DNA from: an uncultured Alphaproteobacteria bacterium
GTDB taxonomy: Bacteria; Pseudomonadota; Alphaproteobacteria; Puniceispirillales; UBA1172
DNA: 64,000 bases
Assembly: GCA_958431225.1 (NCBI GenBank)
Contig: OY288107.1
Span: 2,259,501 to 2,323,500, forward strand
Direction of reading: 5' to 3'
Each line of letters opens with the position of its first letter. Positions within the stretch are counted from its first letter, which is position 1. The notes under the pieces were generated by a model. The model had not been told where the DNA came from. It was given only the letters and a program-made list of their open reading frames with translations, and did no database searches. Positions 8,843-17,996 of the stretch are shown piece by piece. A program made the translations under genes and the position numbers.

Positions 8843-8871
8843 TTGAACTCTTGGTCAAAAAATAGTATGAT
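8843..8871 (+). promoter_or_regulatory. sigma70-type promoter for the pyrimidine operon
   Basis: TTGAAC, 17 nt spacer, then TATGAT, a good match to the consensus, 31 nt before the proposed start at 8902. It lies in the 75-bp gap between the MFS gene and preT. Confidence 0.6.
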
Positions 8872-8901
8872 GCGGGGAGATGCATTATTTAGGGGGTGAA
8901 A

Positions 8902-10209
8902 TTGACTAATACTGGAATCGCCGCAAATCGTCTTGACCGCGCGCAACTCAGCGAATGTTTTGCGGATTTACACGCGCCTCTTGATGCGCATGAGGCGGCT
9001 GTTGCCGCGGATAGGTGCTATTTTTGCTATGATGCGCCGTGCGTGACGGCTTGTCCTACGGGGATTGATATTCCGCTTTTTATTCGTCAGATTTCTACGG
9101 GGATGGCGGATGCGGCGGCGCGGACTATTTTTGATTCTAACATTTTGGGTGGGATGTGCGCGCGGGTTTGTCCGGTGGAAAATCTTTGTGAAGGGGCGTG
9201 TGTGCGTGAAGAATCTGAGCGCGACCCGGTGCAAATCGGGCGTTTGCAACGCCACGCTACCGATGGGCTGATGGCGCAAAAAACGCATCCCTATCAACGT
9301 GCCTCAAACACCGGAAAAAATGTTGCTGTTGTTGGTGGCGGGGCGGCAGGATTAGCCGCCGCCCACCGCCTCGCGCTTTTGGGGATTGATGCGCATATTT
9401 TGGAATCTCGGGAAAAATTGGGGGGGCTGAACGAATACGGCATCGCCGCCTATAAAGTCGTCAATGATTTCGCACAGAAAGAGGTGGAATGGCTGTTGCA
9501 GATTGGTGGGATTACGCATCAATGTGGCGTCATGTTGGGGCGGGATTTTACTTTGGCATCTTTGTTAGCGGAATTTGATGCGGTGTTTTTGGGCATCGGT
9601 TTAGGCGATACGCGCGATTTAGGCATTGATGGTGCGGACACCCCGAACGTTACGCCGGCTACCGAATTCATCGCTGATTTGCGCCAAGCCTCTGCCCTTG
9701 ACAAAGTCGCTATCGGACGGCGGGTGGTGGTGATTGGTGGCGGGATGACAGCGATTGATGCGGCGGTGCAGTCTAAATTGCTTGGGGCTTCGGAAGTGAC
9801 GATTGCTTATCGGCGGGGGGCTAGTGATATGCCGGCTTCGCAATATGAACAAGAGCTTGCGCTATCAAAAGGCGTGCAGATGCGTTTCCATGCGACGCCG
9901 CAGAAAATGGAAACAACCGCCGATGGCATCAAAGTGCATTTTGCGGTTAAGGGCGATGATGATTTCGCCCTTGAAGCCGACCAAATTTTCACCGCCATAG
10001 GACAAGTTCTTGACCCGCCTCCCCCTGAAATCGCAGTAGAGAATGGCAAAATCAAAATTGATGCCCAATATAAAACTAGCATGGATGGCGTTTGGGCGGG
10101 GGGTGATTGCACTGGCTTAGGCGATGACCTCACCGTGACGGCGGTGGCGCATGGGCGCGATGCTGCTATACAAATTCACAGCACCTTAACAGGAGGAAAA
10201 CATGGCTGA
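8902..10209 (+). CDS. preT: NAD(P)-dependent dihydropyrimidine dehydrogenase, flavoprotein subunit
   Basis: The electron-input subunit of bacterial dihydropyrimidine dehydrogenase, about 435 residues. The first 110 residues hold a Cys-rich iron-sulfur domain (CYFCYDAPCVTACPTGID and GMCARVCPVENLCEGAC). FAD-binding VAVVGGGAAGLAAAH and NAD(P)-binding VVVIGGGMTAIDAA motifs follow, and AGGDCTG near the end contacts FAD. AGGGGGTG lies just before TTG at 8902, which I prefer over GTG at 8896. The stop overlaps preA by 8 nt. With PreA it reduces uracil and thymine to dihydropyrimidines, the first step of reductive pyrimidine degradation, which the next two genes complete. Confidence 0.92.
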   Translation: MTNTGIAANRLDRAQLSECFADLHAPLDAHEAAVAADRCYFCYDAPCVTACPTGIDIPLFIRQISTGMADAAARTIFDSNILGGMCARVCPVENLCEGACVREESERDPVQIGRLQRHATDGLMAQKTHPYQRASNTGKNVAVVGGGAAGLAAAHRLALLGIDAHILESREKLGGLNEYGIAAYKVVNDFAQKEVEWLLQIGGITHQCGVMLGRDFTLASLLAEFDAVFLGIGLGDTRDLGIDGADTPNVTPATEFIADLRQASALDKVAIGRRVVVIGGGMTAIDAAVQSKLLGASEVTIAYRRGASDMPASQYEQELALSKGVQMRFHATPQKMETTADGIKVHFAVKGDDDFALEADQIFTAIGQVLDPPPPEIAVENGKIKIDAQYKTSMDGVWAGGDCTGLGDDLTVTAVAHGRDAAIQIHSTLTGGKHG

Positions 10210-11500
10210 TCTTACTAGTAAATTTTGCGGAGTATCTTCACCGAATCCGTTCTGGGTGGCGTCAGGTCCCCCGGCGGATAAGGAATATAATGTGCGCCGT
10301 GCCTTTGACGCTGGCTGGGGCGGGGTGGTTTGGAAGACGCTTGGCATTGATGACGGCAAGCCTATCGTCAATGTTAATGGTCCCCGCTATGGGGCGATTT
10401 GGGGCGCGGATCGGCGGGTTTTGGGGATGAATAATATTGAACTCCTCACCGACCGCCTCCTTGAAACCAATTTGGAAGAAATCGTGCGCATCAAACGCGA
10501 TTTCCCCGACCATCCGGTTTTCTGTTCGGTCATTGCGCCTTGTGAAGAACCTTGTTGGCAAGGCATCATCCCCCTCATCGCCGAATCTGGCGTGGATGGG
10601 TTTGAGCTCAATTTCGGCTGCCCGCACGGGATGCCCGAACGCGGTATGGGTGCCGCCGTGGGACAAGTGCCTGACTATATTAAAATGGTCACCGCTTGGG
10701 TCAAAGAAGCCACCAAATTGCCGGTGATGGTCAAACTCACCCCCAATGTCGCCAACATCGTCCATCCAGCAAAAGCGGCAAAGGATGGCGGTGCCGATGC
10801 GGTTAGTTTAATCAACACCGTTGCCTCCATTCCTTCGGTGGATTTGGATGCGATGGCACCTGAGCCGATGATTGATGGCAAAGGCACGGCGGGGGGATTC
10901 TGTGGTCCGGCGGTGAAGCCTATCGCGCTCAATATGGTGACGCAAATTGCCCGTGATAAAGCCCTTAAAACCTTGCCGATTTCGGGGATTGGCGGGGTGA
11001 CGACTTGGCGCGATGCTGCTGAATTTATGGCACTTGGCGCGCAGAATGTTCAGGTCTGCACCGCCGCGATGACTTATGGTTTTGCGATTATTGATGAATT
11101 GACTAGCGGGTTATCGCAATGGATGGATGAAAAAGGCTATGCGCGTCTTGATGATTTCATCGGTAAGGCCGTCCCGAACGTTACCGATTGGCAGTATCTA
11201 AATCTCAATTTCACCGCCAAAGCCCGCATTGACCAAGATTTATGTATCGGTTGCGGACGTTGCTATGCCGCGTGTGAAGACACCTCGCACCAAGCCATCA
11301 GCATGAGTGAGACCCGCGTTTTTGAGGTCATTGACGCCGAATGTGTCGCGTGTAATTTATGCGTCAATGTCTGTCCGGTTGAGGATTGCATCACCATGGA
11401 AACGCTCGCCCCGGGTACCATTGACCCGCGCACTGGGGTGGCTGTGCCTAAAGAACATGGCGATTGGACGACGCATCCCCATAATCCTATGGCTAAATAA
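10202..11500 (+). CDS. preA: dihydropyrimidine dehydrogenase, catalytic subunit
   Basis: A 432-residue protein: an FMN-binding TIM barrel of the dihydroorotate dehydrogenase type (about 1-310, with NFGCPHGMPERGMG and the phosphate-loop region ISGIGGVTTWRDA) and a C-terminal ferredoxin domain with two 4Fe-4S Cys sets, CIGCGRCYAAC and CVACNLCVNVCP. The catalytic Cys is probably in the VIAPCEEPCWQ segment or the loop nearby. The ATG at 10202 follows AGGAGG by 6 nt and overlaps preT, as expected for partners made in equal amounts. Length and domain order match bacterial PreA. Confidence 0.94.
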   Translation: MADLTSKFCGVSSPNPFWVASGPPADKEYNVRRAFDAGWGGVVWKTLGIDDGKPIVNVNGPRYGAIWGADRRVLGMNNIELLTDRLLETNLEEIVRIKRDFPDHPVFCSVIAPCEEPCWQGIIPLIAESGVDGFELNFGCPHGMPERGMGAAVGQVPDYIKMVTAWVKEATKLPVMVKLTPNVANIVHPAKAAKDGGADAVSLINTVASIPSVDLDAMAPEPMIDGKGTAGGFCGPAVKPIALNMVTQIARDKALKTLPISGIGGVTTWRDAAEFMALGAQNVQVCTAAMTYGFAIIDELTSGLSQWMDEKGYARLDDFIGKAVPNVTDWQYLNLNFTAKARIDQDLCIGCGRCYAACEDTSHQAISMSETRVFEVIDAECVACNLCVNVCPVEDCITMETLAPGTIDPRTGVAVPKEHGDWTTHPHNPMAK

Positions 11501-11514
11501 TTTGGGGCTAAACG

Positions 11515-12765
11515 ATGACAGCACAGAAAAATTTACGCATCAATCCTGATAGGCTTTGGGATAGCCTCATGGAAATGGCGAAAATCGGTCCGGGAATCGC
11601 TGGGGGTAATAATCGCCAAACCCTCACCGATGAGGATGGCGAGGCACGCGACTTATTCAAAAAATGGTGCCTTGATGCCGGGATGGAGATGGGGGTGGAT
11701 AGTATGGGCAATATGTTTGCGACCCGTGCTGGCACCGATGCCGATGCCCTGCCCGTCTATATGGGCTCGCACCTAGACACACAGCCCACTGGCGGTAAAT
11801 ATGATGGGGTGTTGGGGGTGCTTGGCGGGCTTGAGGTGGTGCGGAGCCTCAATGATCTCGGCATCCAAACCAAGCACCCGATTGCTATCGTCAATTGGAC
11901 GAATGAGGAAGGCACACGCTTTGCCCCGGCGATGCTGGCGTCAGGGGTTTTTGCCGGGAAATATGAACAAGATTGGGCGTATGCGCGCGTGGATGCGCAC
12001 GGCAAATCCTTTGGCGATGAGCTGAAACGCATCGGCTGGGTTGGTGATGAGGCGGTGGGGGGGCGCAAAATGCACGCTATGTTTGAGTTGCATATTGAAC
12101 AAGGTCCGATTTTAGAAGCGGAAAATAAACCTATCGGCGTCGTCACGCACGGGCAAGGTTTGCGCTGGATTGAATGCACGATTAGCGGCAAGGAAAGCCA
12201 TACAGGTTCAACGCCGATGCCGATGCGCCGTAACGCCGGGCGCGGCTTGGCGGGCATTACCGAACTGGTGCATGAAATTGCTATGCAGCATCAGCCTAAT
12301 GCGGTGGGGGCGATTGGGCATATTGATATTTATCCCAATTCGCGCAACATTATTATCGGCAAAGCCGTCTGCACGGTTGATTTTCGTTCGCATAAATTGG
12401 ATGTTCTCAATGCTATGGTTGAAGAATTTCACACGCGCGCCGAGGTACTATGCCGTGATATTGGCGTTGAATTTGCCGCCAATATTGTCGGGCAGTTTGA
12501 CCCGCCTGCCTTTGATAAAAATTGCGTCAAAGCCGTGCGCCGTGCCGCCGAAGATTTAGGCTATGGGCATATGGATATTGTTTCGGGCGCCGGGCATGAT
12601 GCTTGCTGGATTAACGACATTGCCCCCACCGCGATGATTATGTGTCCTTGCATGGATGGATTGAGCCATAATGAAGCCGAGGATATTAGCAAAGAATGGG
12701 CGCAAGCCGGGGCGGATGTATTGCTCCACGCGGTATTACAAACCGCAGAAATTGTCGCCAAATAG
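11515..12765 (+). CDS. M20-family N-carbamoyl amidohydrolase (beta-ureidopropionase role)
   Basis: A 416-residue metal-dependent amidase of the allantoate amidohydrolase / N-carbamoyl-amino-acid hydrolase group (AmaB/HyuC). Metal-binding motifs are in place: GSHLDTQPTGGKYDG with His and bridging Asp, WTNEEGTRF with catalytic Glu, LHIEQGP, and C-terminal GAGHDA with the last His. In this operon it should hydrolyse N-carbamoyl-beta-alanine to beta-alanine, CO2 and ammonia, the last step of the pathway started by PreTA. It follows preA by 14 nt. Members of the family differ in substrate, so the assignment rests on operon context. Confidence 0.88.
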   Translation: MTAQKNLRINPDRLWDSLMEMAKIGPGIAGGNNRQTLTDEDGEARDLFKKWCLDAGMEMGVDSMGNMFATRAGTDADALPVYMGSHLDTQPTGGKYDGVLGVLGGLEVVRSLNDLGIQTKHPIAIVNWTNEEGTRFAPAMLASGVFAGKYEQDWAYARVDAHGKSFGDELKRIGWVGDEAVGGRKMHAMFELHIEQGPILEAENKPIGVVTHGQGLRWIECTISGKESHTGSTPMPMRRNAGRGLAGITELVHEIAMQHQPNAVGAIGHIDIYPNSRNIIIGKAVCTVDFRSHKLDVLNAMVEEFHTRAEVLCRDIGVEFAANIVGQFDPPAFDKNCVKAVRRAAEDLGYGHMDIVSGAGHDACWINDIAPTAMIMCPCMDGLSHNEAEDISKEWAQAGADVLLHAVLQTAEIVAK

Positions 12766-12780
12766 GAAAGGGAAATCGCC

Positions 12781-14235
12781 ATGAGTAAAGTCATTCGCAA
12801 CGGCACGATCGTCACCCACGATCTAACCTATCAAGCCGATATACGCATTGAGGGCGGGATCATTACCGAAATTGGTAAAAACCTCAAAGGCGATAGCGAG
12901 TTGGACGCAAGCGGTTGCTATGTGATGCCCGGGGGGATTGACCCGCATACGCATCTTGAAATGCCGTTCATGGGGACGTATTCAAGCGATGATTTTGCTA
13001 GCGGCACCCGCGCCGCGCTGGCGGGGGGGACGACTATGGTGGTGGATTTTGCTCTGCCAAATCAAGGCGAAAGCCTGTTGGATGCGCTCAAAAGATGGGA
13101 CAATAAATCCACGCGCGCGAATTGCGATTTCTCGTTTCACATGGCGATAACATGGTGGGGGGAACAGGTTTTTGATGATATCAAAACCGTCATTGAACAA
13201 AAAGGCATCACTACGTTCAAACATTTCCTCGCCTATAAGGGGGCGTTGATGGTGAATGATGATGAGCTTTATGCGTCCTTCTCGCGGCTAGGGGAGCTTG
13301 GCGGGATTGCGCTTGTTCATGCGGAAAATGGCGATGTGGTGGCGGAGTTGAGCGCGAAATTACTGGCAGAAGGCAACACCGGCCCCGAAGCCCACGCCTA
13401 TTCGCGCCCGCCACAAGTAGAAGGCGAAGCCACCAACCGCGCCATTATGATTGCCGATATGGCAGGCGTGCCGCTTTATGTCGTGCATACCTCATGCGAG
13501 GAATCCCACGAAGCCATCCGCCGTGCCCGCCAACAAGGTAAGCGCGTCTGGGGCGAGCCATTAATCCAACATTTAGTCTTAGACGAAAGCGAATACTTTA
13601 ACAAAGATTGGGATCACGCCGCCCGCCGTGTCATGTCGCCGCCGTTCCGCAACAAAGCCCACCAAGCTAGCCTGTGGGCAGGATTACAAGCGGGGTCATT
13701 GAGCGTGGTGGCGACCGATCATTGCGCTTTCACCACCGAACAGAAACGCAACGGCATCGGCGATTTTACCAAAATTCCTAACGGCACTGGCGGGCTAGAA
13801 GACCGCCTACCGATGCTTTGGACGCATGGGGTTGGCACCGGGCGTTTGACCATGAATGAGTTTGTTGCGGTGACCTCAACGAATATCGCAAAGATACTTA
13901 ATTGCTATCCGAAAAAGGGGGCGATTTTGGTTGGGGCGGATGCGGATTTGGTTGTCTGGGATCCCAAAAAATCCAAAACCATCTCCGCCAAGAGCCAACA
14001 ATCCGCCATTGATTACAATGTTTTTGAAGGGCATAAAGTCCAAGGCTTGCCCCGCTTTACCTTGACGCGGGGGGCAGTTGCGGTGGATGATGGCAAGGTG
14101 CAATGCAAGGAAGGGCATGGGGAATTTGTCGCGCGCAAAGGGGCGACCCCGACCAATCGCGCCTTGTCCTCATGGAAAGAACTCACCGCCCCGCAACCCG
14201 TCAAACGCACTGGCATTCCGGTCAGCGGAGTCTAA
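12781..14235 (+). CDS. hydA: dihydropyrimidinase
   Basis: A 484-residue cyclic amidohydrolase. It has the metal motif DPHTHLEMPF, the carboxylated Lys in FKHFLAYKGALM, VHAENGD, VHTSCEESHEA and the metal Asp in VATDHCAF, all typical of dihydropyrimidinase/D-hydantoinase. It opens dihydrouracil to N-carbamoyl-beta-alanine, between PreTA and the amidohydrolase of the preceding gene. AGGAAAGGG lies before the ATG, and the gene follows its neighbour by 15 nt. Length is normal for the family. Confidence 0.93.
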   Translation: MSKVIRNGTIVTHDLTYQADIRIEGGIITEIGKNLKGDSELDASGCYVMPGGIDPHTHLEMPFMGTYSSDDFASGTRAALAGGTTMVVDFALPNQGESLLDALKRWDNKSTRANCDFSFHMAITWWGEQVFDDIKTVIEQKGITTFKHFLAYKGALMVNDDELYASFSRLGELGGIALVHAENGDVVAELSAKLLAEGNTGPEAHAYSRPPQVEGEATNRAIMIADMAGVPLYVVHTSCEESHEAIRRARQQGKRVWGEPLIQHLVLDESEYFNKDWDHAARRVMSPPFRNKAHQASLWAGLQAGSLSVVATDHCAFTTEQKRNGIGDFTKIPNGTGGLEDRLPMLWTHGVGTGRLTMNEFVAVTSTNIAKILNCYPKKGAILVGADADLVVWDPKKSKTISAKSQQSAIDYNVFEGHKVQGLPRFTLTRGAVAVDDGKVQCKEGHGEFVARKGATPTNRALSSWKELTAPQPVKRTGIPVSGV

Positions 14236-14239
14236 TTTG

Positions 14240-15022
14240 ATGGCGGGCAAAGCAAGCATTTCGGCGCAAAATCTCAATTTGGTTTTTGATACTAGCGATG
14301 ATAAAATTCACGCATTAAAGGCGTATCGCTCACCATCAAAAAAGGCGAATTCGTCAGTCTCATCGGTCCATCAGGTTGCGGCAAAACGAGTTTTTTACGC
14401 TGTATCGCCGGGCTAGAATCGCCGCAACAAGGCACGTTGCTAATCAATGGCATGACCCCCGAAGCCGCACGGCAAGCACGTGCCTATGGCTATGTGTTTC
14501 AACACGCAGGGCTTTATCCGTGGCGGAATCTAGCGGGGAATGTGCGCTTGCCGTTGGAAATTATGGGCTACCCCCGCAATGAACGCGCGGCACGGGTGGA
14601 TCATGTTTTGAAGCTGGTGGAACTGGACGGCTTTCAGAAAAAATATCCGTGGCAATTATCTGGCGGGATGCAACAACGTGCCTCAATCGCGCGGGCGTTG
14701 GCGTTTGATGCCGATATTTTACTGATGGATGAACCCTTTGGCGCGCTGGATGAAATCGTCCGCGACCATCTCAATGAACAGCTGCTGAAACTCTGGCAAC
14801 GCACGAAAAAAACTATCGTTTTTGTCACGCATTCCATCCCCGAAGCCGTCTATCTTTCCACCAAAATCATCGTCATGAGCCCGCGCCCGGGACGCATCAC
14901 CACCATCATAGACAACCCCCTCCCCCGCAAACGCCCCTTTGGAAATCCGCGACACGCCTAGATTTTTAGCCATCAACGCCCAACTCCGCCAAGGGTTGCG
15001 CGCAGGACATAGTTATGATTAA
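14240..15022 (+). pseudogene. ABC transporter ATPase of the pyrimidine operon, interrupted by two 1-nt indels
   Basis: Reads as a 260-residue NitT/TauT-type ATPase only if two single-base changes are repaired. From ATG 14240 the frame runs to about IHALK, then a base is missing near 14317-14321. The next frame carries Walker A GPSGCGKTS, a Q-loop region, signature LSGGMQQ and Walker B ILLMDEPFGALDE. Near 14938-14940 one T is extra, and restoring the frame gives an end at TAA 15022, overlapping the permease start by 8 nt (ATGATTAA) as in the rest of the operon. Net change is zero, so the total length is a multiple of 3. Both sites are short homopolymers, so sequencing error is as likely as true decay. 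Confidence 0.85.
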
Positions 15023-15950
15023 CCGCTTTCTGCCCATTTTGGTGATGTTAGCGGGGCTGTTGGTGCTGTGGTATCTAGCGGTGGCGCCGATGAATTTGCG
15101 CGGGGGGCTGGATTATGCCGAACGTCAAGGCGCGGCAGTTACGCCCGCCACCGCATCCGCCCGCCGTGATGCTAACCTGTTGATTTTACTCGTGCAGAAT
15201 CGTCAATTTATCGGGTATGCTTACGCCCTAGAACGCCCTGCCCTGCCGACGCCTAATCAGGTGCTTGGTGAGTTTTGGAAGACGACTGGGGCGATGGTGA
15301 TGCGGGGGCGGGCGTGGTCAAAACGCTCGCTGATTTATCATGGCTGGCTTACCATGAAGACGACTTTATTTGGCTTTGCCTTGGGGGGTGTTATTGGCAT
15401 GTTTGGGGCGATTGCGATGGTTTATTCGCGCGTCGCCGCCATGAGCCTGATGCCGTGGGCGATTATTAGCCAGACCATCCCCATCGTCGCACTGGCACCG
15501 ATGATTATCGTGCTGTCGGGGCAGTTAGGCATTGAAAGCCGTGAGGTGCCGAAAGCCATTATTTCGGCTTATCTGTGTTTTTTTCCGGTTTTGGTGGGGA
15601 TGATTAAAGGCTTGCGCGCGCCCGAAGATTCGCAACTTGATTTATTGAAAACCTACAACGCCACGGGGCTAGCGAGTTTTTTGAAATTGCGTCTGCCGGC
15701 ATCGGCGCCGTTTTTATTCACCTCATTAAAAATAGGCATCGCGGCGGCGTTGGTCGGCACAATCGTAGGCGAGCTGCCCACCGGTGCCATTAGCGGGTTA
15801 GGTGCGCGGCTTTTAATCGGCGACCAATTCGGCACACCACTAGCCATCTGGTCGGCATTATTGGCGGCGGCGATTTTGGCGGGGGCGTTGGTGACTTTGA
15901 TTGATATGTTGCAAAAAATTGTCCTTAACCGCATGGGGATGTATCGGTGA
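15015..15950 (+). CDS. ABC transporter permease, NitT/TauT type (first)
   Basis: A 311-residue inner-membrane permease with an N-terminal helix, a soluble insert (about 25-95) that is longer than in most TauC-like proteins, and the BPD_transp_1 core. The EAA-type loop LLKTYNATGLASFLKLRLP, which docks with the ATPase, is near residue 220. It overlaps the repaired ATPase end and the second permease (TGATG). Two different permease genes suggest a heterodimer. Together with the binding protein downstream it probably imports a pyrimidine or related heterocycle, given its place behind the catabolic genes. Confidence 0.85.
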   Translation: MINRFLPILVMLAGLLVLWYLAVAPMNLRGGLDYAERQGAAVTPATASARRDANLLILLVQNRQFIGYAYALERPALPTPNQVLGEFWKTTGAMVMRGRAWSKRSLIYHGWLTMKTTLFGFALGGVIGMFGAIAMVYSRVAAMSLMPWAIISQTIPIVALAPMIIVLSGQLGIESREVPKAIISAYLCFFPVLVGMIKGLRAPEDSQLDLLKTYNATGLASFLKLRLPASAPFLFTSLKIGIAAALVGTIVGELPTGAISGLGARLLIGDQFGTPLAIWSALLAAAILAGALVTLIDMLQKIVLNRMGMYR

Positions 15951-16786
15951 TGTGGGTGTTTTGGGTGATTTGTATTTGGTTCGGGGCGTGGGGGTTGAAT
16001 ATCTGGCTCACGTCAAAGCGGTTTGCCGCCGCGCCCATTCTAGCCCCGCTAGTTCTCGGCGCTACCATGTTGGTTTTGTGGGAAATTGTGGTGGCAGGGT
16101 TGGGGTTGAGCGCGGTGATTCTGCCCGCACCTTCGGCGATTTTTTTGCGTTTTGGGGCGGAGCTGGATTTGCTCTGGGGGGATTTCAATCAGACCGTTAT
16201 CAAAGGCGCGTTGCGGGGTTTTGCTATCGGGGTTAGTGCGGCGTTGCTGTGCGCCCTCGCCATTGACCGTTCGCGTTTTTTGACTAAGGGACTTCTGCCG
16301 ATTGGCAATTTTATCGCCGCCATGCCGATTATAGGCATCGCGCCGATTATGGTGAATTGGTTCGGTTTTGATTGGCAATCCAAAGCGGCGGTGGTGGTGA
16401 TTATGGTATTTTTTCCGATTCTGGTGAATACCACCCAAGGATTGCAAGCCAGCCACGCGATTCACAGGGATTTGATGAAGACTTACGGTGCTAGTTATTG
16501 GCAGGTTTTGTGCGCCATGCGGTTGCCGTCTGCACTACCTTTTATATTTAATGGCTTGAAAATATCTGCGACATTGGCTTTGATAGGTGCTATTGTTGCC
16601 GAGTATTTCGGGAGCCCCACCCGTGGGATGGGATTCCGAATCTCAACGGGAGTCGGCCGCCTAGACATGGATTTAGTCTGGGCGGAGATTTTCGTTGCAG
16701 CACTGGTTGGCACAGGGTTTTATGGTGCGGTCACATTGGCTGAACGCTATTTCACCTTTTGGCATCCGTCTCAACGTAATCGTTAA
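15950..16786 (+). CDS. ABC transporter permease, NitT/TauT type (second)
   Basis: A 278-residue permease with about six membrane helices and an EAA-type loop LMKTYGASYWQVLCAMRLP near residue 180. The ATG at 15950 shares one base with the previous stop. It is a paralog of the preceding permease without the long soluble insert, so both probably form the membrane channel of one importer. Membership of the pyrimidine operon is inferred from spacing and strand. Confidence 0.86.
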   Translation: MWVFWVICIWFGAWGLNIWLTSKRFAAAPILAPLVLGATMLVLWEIVVAGLGLSAVILPAPSAIFLRFGAELDLLWGDFNQTVIKGALRGFAIGVSAALLCALAIDRSRFLTKGLLPIGNFIAAMPIIGIAPIMVNWFGFDWQSKAAVVVIMVFFPILVNTTQGLQASHAIHRDLMKTYGASYWQVLCAMRLPSALPFIFNGLKISATLALIGAIVAEYFGSPTRGMGFRISTGVGRLDMDLVWAEIFVAALVGTGFYGAVTLAERYFTFWHPSQRNR

Positions 16787-16796
16787 TTAGGAGAAC

Positions 16797-17792
16797 ATGA
16801 TGATGAAAATAACGAAAACAACCTTACTGGCGGTGGGCTTTAGCCTCATTGCAGGCATAGCCTCCGCCGCCGATGAAGTGACCTTGCAATTAAAATGGGT
16901 CACGCAAGCGCAATTCGCTGGCTACTATGTGGCGTTGGATCGAGGCTTTTACGATGCCGAAGATTTAGACGTCACCATCAAACCCGGCGGTCCTGAAATC
17001 GCACCAACGCAAGTGCTTGCCGGGGGCGGTGCTGATGTCACGGTGGAATGGATGCCGGCAGCGTTAGCGGCACGCGAAAAAGGCCTAGCAATGGTCAATA
17101 TCGCACAACCATTTAAATCCTCGGGGTTGATGCTGACCTGCCGTAAAGATGCCGGGATAGAAAGCACAGCGGATTTTCGCGGCAAGACTTTGGGCGTGTG
17201 GTTCTTTGGCAATGAATTCCCGTTCCTAAGCTGGATGAGCCAACTCGGCATCCCCACCGATGGTTCGGTAAATGGCGTGGAAATGCTCAAACAAGGCTTT
17301 AATGTTGATCCGATTTTAAACGGGCAAGCCGCGTGCGTATCCACCATGAGCTACAACGAATACTGGCAAATCATTGACGCCGGGTTAAGCCCATCGGATC
17401 TAAAATTGTTCAAATACGAAGACCAAGGGGTGGCAACCCTAGAAGACGGGCTTTATGTGTTGGAACAACGGCTAGAGGATGCGGCGTTCCGCGATAAGAT
17501 GGTGCGTTTCGTGCGCGCGTCTATGAAGGGCTGGAAATGGGCAGAAGACAACCCACGCCAAGCCGCGCTAATCGTGCTGGACTATGACGAAACCGGCGCA
17601 CAAACCGAAAAACATCAAGTGCGCATGATGGGCGAAATAGCCAAACTAACCGCCGGCTCCAACGGCAGTCTAAGCCCACGCGACTACGAACGCACGGTAG
17701 CATCTCTGCTCTCGGGGGGTTCTGACCCAGTCATAACCAAAAAACCATCGGGAGCATGGACGCACATAATCACCGACAAAGCCTTGCGCTAA
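16797..17792 (+). CDS. NMT1/THI5-like periplasmic binding protein, probable pyrimidine-type ligand
   Basis: A 331-residue binding protein with a Sec signal ending at SAA-DEV, then LKWVTQAQFAGYYVALDRGF, the conserved opening of the NMT1/THI5 family that includes ThiY (formyl-aminopyrimidine) and RibY (riboflavin). TTAGGAG lies 5 nt before the first of three consecutive ATGs. The family often binds pyrimidine-like rings, and the operon degrades pyrimidines, so a nucleobase or close analogue is the likely ligand. It is the last gene of the operon; a GC-rich hairpin follows at 17821-17846. Confidence 0.87.
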   Translation: MMMKITKTTLLAVGFSLIAGIASAADEVTLQLKWVTQAQFAGYYVALDRGFYDAEDLDVTIKPGGPEIAPTQVLAGGGADVTVEWMPAALAAREKGLAMVNIAQPFKSSGLMLTCRKDAGIESTADFRGKTLGVWFFGNEFPFLSWMSQLGIPTDGSVNGVEMLKQGFNVDPILNGQAACVSTMSYNEYWQIIDAGLSPSDLKLFKYEDQGVATLEDGLYVLEQRLEDAAFRDKMVRFVRASMKGWKWAEDNPRQAALIVLDYDETGAQTEKHQVRMMGEIAKLTAGSNGSLSPRDYERTVASLLSGGSDPVITKKPSGAWTHIITDKALR

Positions 17793-17820
17793 GTGCGGTG
17801 GCACGGGGGGCGGTGCGGGA

Positions 17821-17846
17821 ACGGCGCGGGTGAAAATCCGCGCCGT
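17821..17846. terminator. GC-rich hairpin between convergent genes
   Basis: ACGGCGCGG, 8-nt loop, CCGCGCCGT: a perfect 9-bp stem 29 bp after the pyrimidine operon and 21 bp before the end of lipoprotein paralog 2. There is no U-tract, so it may be a factor-dependent terminator or part of the nearby repeat family. Confidence 0.45.
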
Positions 17847-17996
17847 CCCTAAATTCGCGCCCTGCGCTCACCCTGCGGAGGGGTCGGCGTCTGGCATTGG
17901 GGTTAACCCTAAATCGTCTGGGTCGTAGGAGTCTTGGTGTGCGAAGGATTGGCGGTCGGGGATTATTGCTGGGGATTGCCCTGCAACATCGTTCAC

